DNA of 64,000 bases from NCBI RefSeq assembly GCF_013201825.1, contig NZ_CP053836.1:1364001-1428000 (forward strand), given 5' to 3'. The notes under the pieces are model-generated. The model ran no database searches, was not told where the DNA came from, and worked only from the letters and a program-made list of their open reading frames with translations. Both the position numbers and the translations under genes were made by a program. Shown one piece after another: positions 8,790-17,103 of this stretch (positions within the stretch are counted from its first letter, which is position 1; every line of letters starts with the position of its first letter). This DNA comes from Halarcobacter ebronensis (GTDB taxonomy: Bacteria; Campylobacterota; Campylobacteria; Campylobacterales; Arcobacteraceae).

Positions 8790-9593
8790 ATGTTAGGAAT
8801 AGAATCAATCATACTTTACATCCTTCTTGGCTCTTTTGTTGGAGTAGCAGCTGGACTTTTTGGAATAGGTGGTGGTGGAATTATTGTTCCAGCTTTAACA
8901 ATGATATTTTTTATGCAAGAGATGCCTTCTGAGAATATGATGCATATGGCATTAGGAACTTCAATGGCAACAATTGTTGTTACCTCAATTTCAAGTCTAA
9001 GAGCACACCACAAAAAAGGTGGAGTTTTATGGGATGTTTTTAAAATGCTTGCTCCTGGAATAATAATAGGAACTTTTTTAGCAACTTTTCTTGCTTCTAT
9101 TCTTAGTTCAAAACATTTAGCAATTTTCTTTTCAATCTTTATGGCGTATGTATCTATTCAAATGTTTTTAAATAAGAAGCCAAAACCAAGTAGAAAAATA
9201 GCAGGTCCAAAGTTGCAATTTACTGCTGGAACAATAATTGGGGCAATCTCAGCAATGGTATCAATTGGAGGAGGTTCTTTAACCGTTCCTTATCTTATTT
9301 GGCAAAATGTGGATATTAGAAAAGCAATAGGAACAAGTGCTGCTGTTGGTTTTCCCATTGCTGTAAGTGGAACTTTGGGATTTATTGTAAATGGTTGGGA
9401 AAATACAGATTTAGAACACTATGTATTTGGTTTTGTCTCTCTTCCAGCTTTCTTTTTTATTGCACTTTTTAGTTATCTAACTGCACCAATAGGAGTAAAA
9501 CTAGCTCACACTTTACCTGTTGATACTGTAAAGAAATATTTTGCTTGTTTACTAATGTTTTTATGTATAAAAATGCTCTATTCTTTTATTTAG
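8790..9593 (+). CDS. TauE/SafE-family sulfite/anion exporter
   Basis: 267 residues with about eight transmembrane helices. It shows the duplicated family motif: an early GLFGIGGGGIIVPAL and a second-half SMVSIGGGSLTVPYL, each followed by ALGTS or AIGTS. Family members export sulfite, sulfoacetate or related anions from the cytoplasm. It follows the YeiH-type gene on the same strand, so the two are probably co-regulated by the LysR protein. Substrate is inferred from family and neighbours only. Confidence 0.92.
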   Translation: MLGIESIILYILLGSFVGVAAGLFGIGGGGIIVPALTMIFFMQEMPSENMMHMALGTSMATIVVTSISSLRAHHKKGGVLWDVFKMLAPGIIIGTFLATFLASILSSKHLAIFFSIFMAYVSIQMFLNKKPKPSRKIAGPKLQFTAGTIIGAISAMVSIGGGSLTVPYLIWQNVDIRKAIGTSAAVGFPIAVSGTLGFIVNGWENTDLEHYVFGFVSLPAFFFIALFSYLTAPIGVKLAHTLPVDTVKKYFACLLMFLCIKMLYSFI

Positions 9594-9600
9594 TATTTGT

Positions 9601-9606
9601 TAAAAT
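9601..9606 (+). promoter_or_regulatory. Candidate -10 box for dapE
   Basis: TAAAAT preceded by TTTGT, 20 bases before the ATG at 9627; AAAAGGAAAAAG just before the ATG serves as ribosome site. Confidence 0.35.
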
Positions 9607-9626
9607 TGCGCTAGAAAAGGAAAAAG

Positions 9627-10727
9627 ATGACAAGCATAGAGTTATTTCAAAAACTATTAAGATTTAAATCACTTACACCCCATGATGATGGAGCTTTTGA
9701 TTTTATAGAAGAGTATTTAGGTGATACTTGGTCGTGTATCAAAGTTGATATGGAAGGTGTAAAAAATAGATTTTTTTATAAAAAATTCAATGAGAAAAAG
9801 CAACACTTATGTTTTGCAGGACATATAGATGTAGTACCTGTAGGGCAGGGTTGGGAAATAGACCCTTTTGCAGCAGAAGTTGTAGATGGAGTAATAAGTG
9901 CAAGAGGTTCTCAAGATATGAAAAGTGGTGATGCTGCCTTTTTATATGCTTGTAAACATGCACAAAATTTTGATGGAACACTTTCAATTTTAATGACAAG
10001 TGATGAAGAGGGTGAGGGAACTTATGGAACTATCAAAATGCTTGAACACTTAAAAGAGATAGACTTTATACCAAATTATGCAGTTGTAGCAGAACCAACT
10101 TGTGAAGAGGTTTTTGGTGATGCTATAAAAGTAGGGCGACGTGGAAGTATAAATGGATATATCACTATAAAAGGTAAACAAGGTCATGCTGCATACCCTG
10201 AAAAATGCATTAATCCAGTTCATAACTTTGCCTCAATTTTACCAAAACTAGCAGGGTATAACCTTGATAATGGAGATGAATATTTTGCCCCATCAAAGAT
10301 GGTAATAACTGATATAAGAGGTGGTATGGAAGTTACAAATGTAACACCAAATGAACTGAAACTGATGTTCAATGTAAGAAATTCAACCAATACCACAAGA
10401 GAGTCTGTAGAAGCATTTATCCATAAAAATTTAGAAGGTTTAGAGTATGACTTTGTGAGCACACAAGGCTCATTTCCTTTTGTAACCAATAAAGAATCAA
10501 AAGTGGTAAAAGCTATGGAAAACTCTATAAAAGAGGTTTTAGGAGTAACCACAAAACACTCAACACATGGAGGAACTTCTGACGCCAGATATTTTGGAGC
10601 TTTTGGAATAGAAGCCATAGAGTTTGGTGTTATAAATGATACTATTCATAGTATTGGTGAGAGAACTACAGTTAAAGAAGTAGAAGGGTTAACTGCTGTT
10701 TTTGAGGACTTGATTAAAAACTTTTAG
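9627..10727 (+). CDS. dapE: Succinyl-diaminopimelate desuccinylase
   Basis: 366 residues, the usual DapE length. It hydrolyses N-succinyl-LL-2,6-diaminopimelate to LL-diaminopimelate in the lysine and peptidoglycan pathway, in the cytoplasm with two zinc ions. Visible metal-site motifs are GHIDVVP (H66, D68), the bridging Asp in RGSQDMKSG (D97), and the catalytic Glu pair in TSDEEGEG (E127, E128). The C-terminal HGGTSDARYF supplies the last conserved residues. The dimerisation domain lies roughly at residues 175-290. Other M20 peptidases share the fold, but the motif wording fits DapE closely. Confidence 0.94.
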   Translation: MTSIELFQKLLRFKSLTPHDDGAFDFIEEYLGDTWSCIKVDMEGVKNRFFYKKFNEKKQHLCFAGHIDVVPVGQGWEIDPFAAEVVDGVISARGSQDMKSGDAAFLYACKHAQNFDGTLSILMTSDEEGEGTYGTIKMLEHLKEIDFIPNYAVVAEPTCEEVFGDAIKVGRRGSINGYITIKGKQGHAAYPEKCINPVHNFASILPKLAGYNLDNGDEYFAPSKMVITDIRGGMEVTNVTPNELKLMFNVRNSTNTTRESVEAFIHKNLEGLEYDFVSTQGSFPFVTNKESKVVKAMENSIKEVLGVTTKHSTHGGTSDARYFGAFGIEAIEFGVINDTIHSIGERTTVKEVEGLTAVFEDLIKNF

Positions 10728-10732
10728 ATTTA

Positions 10733-10747
10733 ATTACATTATGTAAT
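10733..10747. terminator. Possible weak terminator after dapE
   Basis: ATTACAT-T-ATGTAAT, 7-bp arms around a single base, then a T-rich run. Too tight and AT-only to be sure. Confidence 0.3.
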
Positions 10748-10809
10748 ATTTTTTATTATTTCTACAAAACATTGATAGAATTACTTTATATTTATTATGG
10801 AGTAGTTCT

Positions 10810-11352
10810 ATGGAAAACTTACCAAAACAATTGATTGAAAATCAAATCTATGATATTCGTAACTTAAAAGTGATGTTAGATAGTGACTTGGCAACTCTTT
10901 ATCAAGTAGAAACTAAAAGAATAAATGAAGCTGTAAAAAATAACCCTGAAAAATTTCCTGAAGATTTTTATTTTGAACTTAGTGAAAAAGAGTTTGAAGT
11001 TTTGCGGTCGAAAATTTCGACCACAAAATTTACTAAAACAAGAACATTACCTAAAGTGTTTACAGAACAGGGCGTATATATGCTAGCAACTGTACTAAAA
11101 AGTAAAGTTGCCACAGATGTAACTATAAACATCATGCGCACCTTTACAAAGCTTAGAGAGTTTGCAATAACTTATAAAGATATAGTAATAGAACTAAAAA
11201 ATCTAAAAGAAGATTTGAAACTAAATAAAAATCAAACAATAGAAAATACTAAACATATCAAAACAGCCTTTGAACTACTTACTCAAATACTTGAAGATAC
11301 AAAAAAGACAGATGATAAAGTGATGGGGTTTAGGGTTGAAAAAAAGAATTAG
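10810..11352 (+). CDS. ORF6N domain protein (phage-type KilA-N relative)
   Basis: 180 residues. Residues 1-90 match the ORF6N DNA-binding domain common in prophage antirepressors and mobile islands: IYDIRNLKVMLDSDLATLY, then the RINEAVKNNPEKFPEDFYFEL segment, then LPKVFTEQGVYMLATVLKS. The C-terminal third is a predicted coiled coil without the Ant domain seen in full antirepressors. It opens an accessory stretch of unrelated small genes that ends in an IS256 remnant. No other phage gene is present, so it is probably a stand-alone regulator or a phage relic. Confidence 0.88.
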   Translation: MENLPKQLIENQIYDIRNLKVMLDSDLATLYQVETKRINEAVKNNPEKFPEDFYFELSEKEFEVLRSKISTTKFTKTRTLPKVFTEQGVYMLATVLKSKVATDVTINIMRTFTKLREFAITYKDIVIELKNLKEDLKLNKNQTIENTKHIKTAFELLTQILEDTKKTDDKVMGFRVEKKN

Positions 11353-11353
11353 A

Positions 11354-11359
11354 TATAAT
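11354..11359 (+). promoter_or_regulatory. -10 box for the KAP NTPase gene
   Basis: TATAAT 26 bases before the ATG at 11386, directly after the ORF6N stop codon; a ribosome site (AAAGGTGAAG) follows. The NTPase gene probably has its own promoter. Confidence 0.5.
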
Positions 11360-11385
11360 GAAAAACTTGAATAGAAAGGTGAAGT

Positions 11386-13239
11386 ATGCCTAATAAATAT
11401 ATTAATGAATTTTTAGATTATTATACAAAACTTCCAAATCCTCAATATGCAGTCCTTTTAAAGGGAAAGTGGGGAAGTGGAAAAACACATTTTATTAATG
11501 GGTATAAAAAACAATTATATAAAAATCAACAAAAATATATTTATGTAAGTTTGTATGGAGTTACTTCTTTTGATGAAATAGAAACTAAGTTTTTAGAAGC
11601 TATACATCCAAGACTTTACAATAAAAAAACTATTTTTGCAGGAAAAATTGCTAAACAACTTTTAAAAGGTACTTTAAAAATTGATTTAAATGATGATGGA
11701 AAAGCTGATGGAAAAGCTGATGGAAATGCAAGTGTTCAAATACCTAATTTTAAGCCTGAAGATTTATTAAATACTAAAGATTATATTTTAATATTTGATG
11801 ATTTAGAAAGAAGTGGTATAAATATTATTGATTTACTTGGATATATAAACTTTTTTGTAGAACATCAATCTTATAAAGTAATTCTTATTGCAAATGAAGA
11901 AGAACTAGAAAAAACGGATAAATATCCTCAAATAAAAGAAAAACTTATTGGAAAAACTTTTGAGTTTAAAACAAATCCGAGTGCTGCATTTGATAGTTTT
12001 TTAAGTGAATTAAAAAATGAGAAAAGAGTAAAAGAAGATATTTTAGAAAAAGAAAAATCAAAAATATTAAAACTTTTTAAAAATTCAAAATCAAATAATC
12101 TTAGGTTTTTAAGACAAACGTTACTTGATTTTGAAAGGCTTCATGATGAAATTTTAATAAAATATTATGAAAAAGAAGAGATGATTAAAGATATTTTATA
12201 TTGGTTTTTTCTCTTTTCTTTTGAAATAAAACGAGGGAATGATGAAGTTTTAGATTTGCTTAATGATGAACAAAACTCTAATTTTTTATCATTGTTTTCT
12301 TTTAAAAAGAAAGAAGAATTAACTTTTTTAGATAAATATAAACATGATGATAATTCTGATGTGATTATCTCTATTGTACAATGGAAAGAAATATTAATTA
12401 ATTCAAATATTCAAAAAGATGAAATTGAAAAAGCTTTAGAAAATAGCAAATACTACATTGATGAAAATACTCCTTCATGGAAAAAGTTAAGCTCTTTTCA
12501 TAATTTAACAGATGAGGAATTTATAATACTGTTAGAAGATGTATTTAAAAGGTTTCAATCTAATGAATATAAGGATTATAAACATTTTAAGTTTATATCT
12601 TCCTTGTTGTTATTTTTTCAAGAAAAAGAGTTATTAGATATTGAATTTGAAAAACTTTTTGATTTAATAAAGATAAATTTTAAAGTATTATTTGATGAAA
12701 ATAATTTTAATATAGAGGATATATACTTTATAAAAAATAGAGCAATTACCGATACAAGTTATGAAAATATTGCATATTTTGAAAGTGAAAATTTTGAAAA
12801 ATTGAAAAGTTATATAGATGAAGTTTTGGAAGAAAAAAAGAATTTAAAGCAAAAAGAAGATTCAGAAAAAATCATTTTAGCAATAAAAGAAAAAGATACA
12901 CAAATACTTCTTGATTTATTAGAAGGTAAAAATGATATTAGATTTATTTATTATAAAGATAAACCAATATTAAATAATATAAATATTAATAATTTAGTTA
13001 ATGTACTTATTAACACAGATGGCTTAACTATGCATTATTTTGGAGGAATTTTAAAAGATAGATATTATAAGGGAAAAGAAAACTTATTTGTAGAAGATGC
13101 TTTTCTAAAAAAAATATTGAAAAAATCTGAAGAGTATATTAAAGAAAATAAAGGAAAACTTAGTGCCTATAATTTAAATGAACAAATAGTTAAAAATTTA
13201 GAAGTTGCATTAGAGAAAATAGAAAAATTAAAACAATAA
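11386..13239 (+). CDS. KAP-family P-loop NTPase
   Basis: 617 residues. Walker A is GKWGSGKT at residues 27-34 and Walker B is ILIFDDLERS near 133-142, the Asp-Asp-Leu-Glu-Arg form typical of KAP NTPases. KAP proteins are often membrane-attached through helices inserted between Walker A and B; none is visible here, so this one looks cytosolic. Instead that interval holds three tandem copies of a DGKA-type tetrapeptide. The long C-terminal half is helical, charged and unrecognised. PifA, which excludes phage T7, is a known KAP protein, so a defence role is possible but only inferred. GAA is used over GAG more than in nearby core genes, a sign of transfer. Confidence 0.85.
   Translation: MPNKYINEFLDYYTKLPNPQYAVLLKGKWGSGKTHFINGYKKQLYKNQQKYIYVSLYGVTSFDEIETKFLEAIHPRLYNKKTIFAGKIAKQLLKGTLKIDLNDDGKADGKADGNASVQIPNFKPEDLLNTKDYILIFDDLERSGINIIDLLGYINFFVEHQSYKVILIANEEELEKTDKYPQIKEKLIGKTFEFKTNPSAAFDSFLSELKNEKRVKEDILEKEKSKILKLFKNSKSNNLRFLRQTLLDFERLHDEILIKYYEKEEMIKDILYWFFLFSFEIKRGNDEVLDLLNDEQNSNFLSLFSFKKKEELTFLDKYKHDDNSDVIISIVQWKEILINSNIQKDEIEKALENSKYYIDENTPSWKKLSSFHNLTDEEFIILLEDVFKRFQSNEYKDYKHFKFISSLLLFFQEKELLDIEFEKLFDLIKINFKVLFDENNFNIEDIYFIKNRAITDTSYENIAYFESENFEKLKSYIDEVLEEKKNLKQKEDSEKIILAIKEKDTQILLDLLEGKNDIRFIYYKDKPILNNININNLVNVLINTDGLTMHYFGGILKDRYYKGKENLFVEDAFLKKILKKSEEYIKENKGKLSAYNLNEQIVKNLEVALEKIEKLKQ
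11695..11730 (+). repeat. Three 12-base tandem repeats inside the KAP NTPase gene
   Basis: GATGGAAAAGCT occurs twice in tandem, then a diverged third copy GATGGAAATGCA, encoding DGKA-DGKA-DGNA. Being in frame, copy-number change would alter a linker without breaking the protein. Confidence 0.85.
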
Positions 13240-13291
13240 AGATTATTCAAAAAAAATTATAGAGTTATTTTAATATATATAAAGGATTTAA

Positions 13292-13528
13292 ATGCCATTT
13301 TCAAAAGAAGAAAAACAAAAGCTTTTAGAAGTAAAGTTTGTAGGCGAAACAGTTATAAAAAGATTTGAGCAAATAGGTATTGATTCGTTGGAGGTTTTAT
13401 CTAAAAGTAGTCTGGAAGAGATTACAGATATTGTTTCAGATATTTTGGGAAGCAGTTGTTGGAAAAATTCTCCCCAAGCTAAAAAAGCGGTACAAAATGC
13501 GATTGGTTATGCTAAATCTATTCAATAA
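13292..13528 (+). CDS. Small helix-hairpin-helix protein (Cdd1 / pathogenicity-locus type)
   Basis: 78 residues. The core (VGETVIKRFEQIGIDSLEVL) is a helix-hairpin-helix of the non-specific nucleic-acid-binding kind, followed by a Cys-Trp segment (SSCWKNSPQAKKAV) typical of the small family named after the Cdd1 pathogenicity-locus protein. Those proteins have no settled function. A good ribosome site (AAAGGATTTAA) precedes the ATG. It lies 52 bases after the KAP gene on the same strand, within the accessory stretch. Confidence 0.82.
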   Translation: MPFSKEEKQKLLEVKFVGETVIKRFEQIGIDSLEVLSKSSLEEITDIVSDILGSSCWKNSPQAKKAVQNAIGYAKSIQ

Positions 13529-13579
13529 ATCTAAAAATTAAAAAAGAGTTAATAAATTTTAGTATGCAAAGGGTGGAAA

Positions 13580-14059
13580 ATGAAAAATAAATTGCATTTT
13601 ATGTGTGGAAAAATGGCAGCAGGTAAATCGACACTGTCAAAAAAACTCTCTAAAGAACATAATGCCATTTTTTTAAGTGAAGATGAACTTTTAAAAAAGT
13701 TATATCCCGATGAAATAAAAACCATTGAAGATTATATAAAGTATTCAAAAAGATTAAAAGATACGATGTTTGAATTTATTATTGACCTTTTAAAAAAAGG
13801 CAATGAAGTTGTTTTGGATTTTCCAGCAAATACTGTTTCTCAAAGGCAGTGGTTTAAAAATATATTTGAAACAGCAAATGTTGAACATATTATGTATTAT
13901 GTAAAAAGAAGTGATGAAGTGTGTAAAGAGCAACTAAAAAAAAGAAATGAAAACTTACCAAAAGATGCTCCTTTGATAGATGAAGCAACTTTTGATGCAA
14001 TTACCAAATATTTTCAAGAACCAAAAGAAGAGGAAGGTTTTAATATAATGTATGAGTAA
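13580..14059 (+). CDS. Small AAA_33 / zeta-toxin-like P-loop kinase
   Basis: 159 residues. Walker A is GKMAAGKST near residues 10-18, followed by an SEDELL motif where the related kinases have a D-x-D or S-x-D substrate Asp. The middle VVLDFPANTVSQRQWF segment and the RSDEVCKEQLKKRN lid with its Arg match small nucleoside/antibiotic/zeta-toxin-like kinases. Substrate unknown. No partner antitoxin gene is next to it, which argues against a classical toxin. The ATG at 13580 follows a GGGTGG ribosome site. It is in the accessory stretch, directly upstream of the IS256 remnant. Confidence 0.82.
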   Translation: MKNKLHFMCGKMAAGKSTLSKKLSKEHNAIFLSEDELLKKLYPDEIKTIEDYIKYSKRLKDTMFEFIIDLLKKGNEVVLDFPANTVSQRQWFKNIFETANVEHIMYYVKRSDEVCKEQLKKRNENLPKDAPLIDEATFDAITKYFQEPKEEEGFNIMYE

Positions 14060-14120
14060 TTGTGGGGAGTGTTAGAAATTTTATGTCAGTCTGATAGAAT
14101 TTATTCTAAAGGATTGAACT

Positions 14121-14770
14121 ATGAATCAAACACTTGATTTAACTGATGTACTTGAACAAATAAAAGCAGGTGCAAAAATAGATGGTAAAGATGGAGTTTT
14201 AGCTCCACTTATCAAACAACTTACCGAAGCTGCATTACAAGCAGAACTTGAATCTCATCTTATAAGAGAGATAAATAAAAACAGAAAGAATAGCAAATCT
14301 TCTAAAACTATGAAAAGTAGTGTTGGTGAATTTGAACTTGATGTTCCAAGAGATAGAAACGGTTCTTATGAACCTCAAATAGTTAAAAAACATCAAACTC
14401 ATATCTCTGAGCATATAGAACAAAAAATTTTATCTTTGTATGCTTTAGGTAATAGTTATTCTCAAATATCCGAACATATTGAAGAGATGTACGGATTAGA
14501 GTTTTCCAAAGCTACTATTAGTGCTGTTATTGACAAAGTAATACCAAGTGGCAACAAAGACCTCTTGAATCGATTTATCCATTTGTGTGGCTTGATGCAA
14601 TACATTATAAAATTAAAGAGAATGGTAGATATATCTCAAAAGCAGTTTATACTATACTTGCTGTTAGACTAAATGGCAGAAAAGAGATATTAGGACTTTA
14701 TTTATCAGAAAGTGAGGGAGCTAATTTTTGGCTTCAAGTATTAACTGACTTAAATAATAGAGGTTGTTGA
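14121..14770 (+). pseudogene. IS256-family transposase remnant, frameshifted and truncated
   Basis: The first frame (14121 to about 14552) gives the N-terminus of an IS256 transposase (MNQTLDLTDVLEQIKAG; LDVPRDRNGSYEPQIVKK; ISEHIEEMYG). Near 14552 the reading frame is lost: shifting frame restores the expected WQQRPLESIYPFVWLDAIHY and continues to NFWLQVLTDLNNRGC at a stop at 14768. The family norm is ~400 residues, so more than half the protein, including the last catalytic acidic residue, is missing. No matching right-end inverted repeat is seen downstream. This is a dead, partly deleted element that marks the end of the accessory stretch. Confidence 0.85.
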
Positions 14771-14817
14771 TAAGATTACTCAGAATTTTTTGTGGTATTA
14801 ATTGTTATTTCTTTATT

Positions 14818-15594
14818 TTAACTCTTTGATATATATTCATACGCTGTAACACCATAAACTCTTTTAAAATGCCTATTTAAATGGGAAAGATCAGTAAATC
14901 CAAACTCAACTACAGTTCCATATAAATCTTTTGTTGTATCCAAATGTTTTTTTGCATGAACTATTTTACAGTTTAAAAAATATTGATAAGGAGTTATTCC
15001 TGTATTTGCTTTAAAAATCCTAATAAATTGAAATTTTGAAATACTTAATTCTTTAGATATTTCATCAATATCTAGAACTTCATCAAGATTATAGTAAATA
15101 ATCTCTTTTGCTTTTTTTATAAATTCTGTTTCATTTGTATATTCTAAAGAGAAGTCTTTTGAAGTAAAATTACTCATCAAGTTTAAATATAGTTCATTAC
15201 ATAAAGTGATGTCTTTATTGTTTAATATTGAATAAGAAAGGTTTAATATATCATTTTTCAATTTATCTTCATAAACAATAGGTTTAGAAAAAGTGACTAT
15301 ATCTTTTTTTTCTAAAGCTTCTAAAAATAGTTCAGGTTTAATATAAAGCATAACATAATCTAATCCATCTTTGAAGTTCCCTGCCTTTCCATCATGTACT
15401 TGTTCTGGATTAAAAAGCATAACACCATTTTTATATGATGTTTGAGAAACTCCTTCTAAGTTATATTGTTGAACACCATTTAAAGTAACACCTAAGGTGT
15501 ATTCTTCATGTGCATGTTTTTTATAAGAGAATTTACTCATTTTTGCAGATAAAGCAGTAATATCTAATTTATTTTTATATATAAATTTATCCAT
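14818..15594 (-). CDS. AraC-family transcriptional regulator
   Basis: 258 residues. An N-terminal cupin-like ligand domain (residues 1-150, with HAHEEYTLGVTLNGVQQY and FNPEQVHDGKAG) is followed by two AraC helix-turn-helices (about 165-255; ISKFQFIRIFKANTGITPYQY and GFTDLSHLNRHFKRVYGVTAYEY). It starts 4 bases after the stop of a LysE-type exporter gene on the same strand and its ribosome site lies inside that gene, so they form an operon. AraC proteins next to LysE exporters often control the export gene in response to its substrate; here that is inference. Confidence 0.93.
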   Translation of the reverse strand: MDKFIYKNKLDITALSAKMSKFSYKKHAHEEYTLGVTLNGVQQYNLEGVSQTSYKNGVMLFNPEQVHDGKAGNFKDGLDYVMLYIKPELFLEALEKKDIVTFSKPIVYEDKLKNDILNLSYSILNNKDITLCNELYLNLMSNFTSKDFSLEYTNETEFIKKAKEIIYYNLDEVLDIDEISKELSISKFQFIRIFKANTGITPYQYFLNCKIVHAKKHLDTTKDLYGTVVEFGFTDLSHLNRHFKRVYGVTAYEYISKS

Positions 15595-15598
15595 ATTT

Positions 15599-16189
15599 TT
15601 AGCTAAACTCCGTAACTCCTGATATCATAATAGCACAATATACTAAAAACAGGGATAATAATGTATTTGAAATTCTTTTATGTTTTTTCAAAAATGACTT
15701 TAATAAGCTTCCAAATATTACCCAGAAAAAGAATGACATTGAACCTATACTTGCAACAACAATAGCAAAAATAAGTAACTCAAATAAAGAGCTATAATAA
15801 GGCATAATAAAACTTGGAAAAACTGTTATGCAAAAAAGAATCACTTTTGGATTTATAAACTGCATTAAAAATCCAGATTTAAAAGTGCCAAAATCTTTTT
15901 TCTCATTTGATGAATTATCCATATTATAAATTTGATATGCTAAATATAAAATATAGCTTGCCCCAATTATTTCCATTACAAGCATAGCTTTTGGTATAAA
16001 TGAAGCCAATAAAGAGTTTAAAATAACAGACAATACTAAAATAATTACAAAAGCAATAGATGCTCCATAACAAAAACTAACTGCTCTTTTTACTCCATAG
16101 TTTTGAACAGTTGACAAAGTAACTATATGAGTAGGGCCTGGGGTAAATGTGATGATAATACAGTAGATTAAAAATGATAATATATTCAT
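15599..16189 (-). CDS. LysE/RhtB-family amino-acid exporter
   Basis: 196 residues, about six transmembrane helices. Family marks are the N-terminal TPGPTHIVTLSTVQNYGVKRAVSFCYG segment and, mid-protein, FKSGFLMQFINPKVILFCITVFPSF. Family members export amino acids or derivatives from the cytoplasm. The start ATG follows AAAAAGGAAAAAAC. It sits between a small exported peptide gene upstream and an AraC regulator gene 4 bases downstream. Substrate is not deducible. Confidence 0.93.
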   Translation of the reverse strand: MNILSFLIYCIIITFTPGPTHIVTLSTVQNYGVKRAVSFCYGASIAFVIILVLSVILNSLLASFIPKAMLVMEIIGASYILYLAYQIYNMDNSSNEKKDFGTFKSGFLMQFINPKVILFCITVFPSFIMPYYSSLFELLIFAIVVASIGSMSFFFWVIFGSLLKSFLKKHKRISNTLLSLFLVYCAIMISGVTEFS

Positions 16190-16209
16190 GTTTTTTCCTT
16201 TTTTTGCTA

Positions 16210-16365
16210 TTACATATTACAATGTAATTTAAAGAATATTTCTTTACTGCTATTTGTTAAAGTAGATTTAGCTCCCTTATCAGCTTGGTTAATACTTCCA
16301 GCACTTAAACTTTTTATTACTATTAAAGAAAATAAAATTAATAGCATTAGTTTTATAAATCTCAT
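16210..16365 (-). CDS. Small exported peptide, 51 residues, unknown function
   Basis: A short frame of 51 codons whose ATG at 16365 has a strong ribosome site (AAAAGGAGTCAGTT). The N-terminus reads as a signal peptide (MRFIKLMLLILFSLIV, then SLSAGS with a likely cleavage after Ala), leaving a mature part of about 28 residues with one Cys. It lies 15 bases after the DUF2000 gene and 20 bases before the LysE gene, all on the minus strand, so it is probably in one operon. It could be the 5' remnant of a longer gene. Confidence 0.5.
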   Translation of the reverse strand: MRFIKLMLLILFSLIVIKSLSAGSINQADKGAKSTLTNSSKEIFFKLHCNM

Positions 16366-16380
16366 AACTGACTCCTTTTA

Positions 16381-16791
16381 CTATTCATGTAGTTTCGCAC
16401 CTCTAGTCACTTTATCAACAATCTTTTTTTCTGCTCTTATACCAATTCCAACCACAGGAAGATTTTCTGTTTTATAAGCACGAACTGTTTCCCTATTGGC
16501 AGAGTCGTGACCAGTGGCAAACATATCTTCGATATATAATGCAACTGTGATTTCTTTAGATTTTGCACGTTGAAGAATAGTCTGTAACTTTTCTCTAGAA
16601 GTTTTTAAGATTATCGTTGGTTGAATACTTAAAGGAGAATATTCTTTTCCTGATTTGTCTATATATATTTCTCCAATTATTTGTGGAGATTGTCCCACAA
16701 TTCCAGAAGTTAAAAAAGAGACTACATTTAATTTTTGCCAACTTTGTAAGTCTTCAGCAACTACTATTGCTACTTTAGTTTGAAATTCCAT
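16381..16791 (-). CDS. DUF2000 family protein
   Basis: 136 residues covering the whole DUF2000 fold. Marks are KVAIVVAEDLQSWQKLNVVSFLTSGI at the start, GEIYIDKSGKEYSPLSIQP in the middle, and the conserved IEDMFATGHDSANRETVRAY plus VVGIGIRAEKKIVDKV near the end. The family is small, cytosolic and of unknown function, related to peptidyl-tRNA hydrolase-like folds. It is often found beside AraC-type regulators, as here. The ATG at 16791 is preceded by AAAAGGAGTACAA. Confidence 0.88.
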   Translation of the reverse strand: MEFQTKVAIVVAEDLQSWQKLNVVSFLTSGIVGQSPQIIGEIYIDKSGKEYSPLSIQPTIILKTSREKLQTILQRAKSKEITVALYIEDMFATGHDSANRETVRAYKTENLPVVGIGIRAEKKIVDKVTRGAKLHE

Positions 16792-17103
16792 TTGTACTCC
16801 TTTTTTGGAATTATACTTAGTTGCCTATTTTTTGAATAGTACATTATTGCATTTTGAAAGTTATGTAGATATATTTTTAAAAGGTCATTTGAGTACATTG
16901 ATATATAATAAACCCTAAAAATAAGGGCTATATAGTAATAAAGTATTAGTTGATATGCCAACCATCTAAAATCATCAATTTATGAATAACTGATGTCTAT
17001 AATATATAAAAGTTCAACAACCTGTAGTTTTTGGAACTTTAGTTGACTATGATATAATTTCATTCAACTATCAGTCATTGACACAAAATTCTAAACGGTC
17101 TCT
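16792..17103. other. Intergenic region with no supported gene
   Basis: AT-rich sequence between the DUF2000 gene start and the chemoreceptor terminator. Short frames here lack ribosome sites and read like random AT-rich translation. One inverted repeat, TAGTTGA (17040-17046) and TCAACTA (17064-17070), is 17 bases apart with a TATAAT-like box between. Confidence 0.5.

Noticed and set aside
13580-14059. Zeta-type toxin
   Set aside because: Kinase motifs fit but there is no adjacent epsilon-type antitoxin, so only a small kinase call is made.
16770-16961. 63-codon minus-strand frame overlapping the DUF2000 start
   Set aside because: Begins at TTG without a ribosome site and overlaps the start of the DUF2000 gene out of frame; composition looks random.
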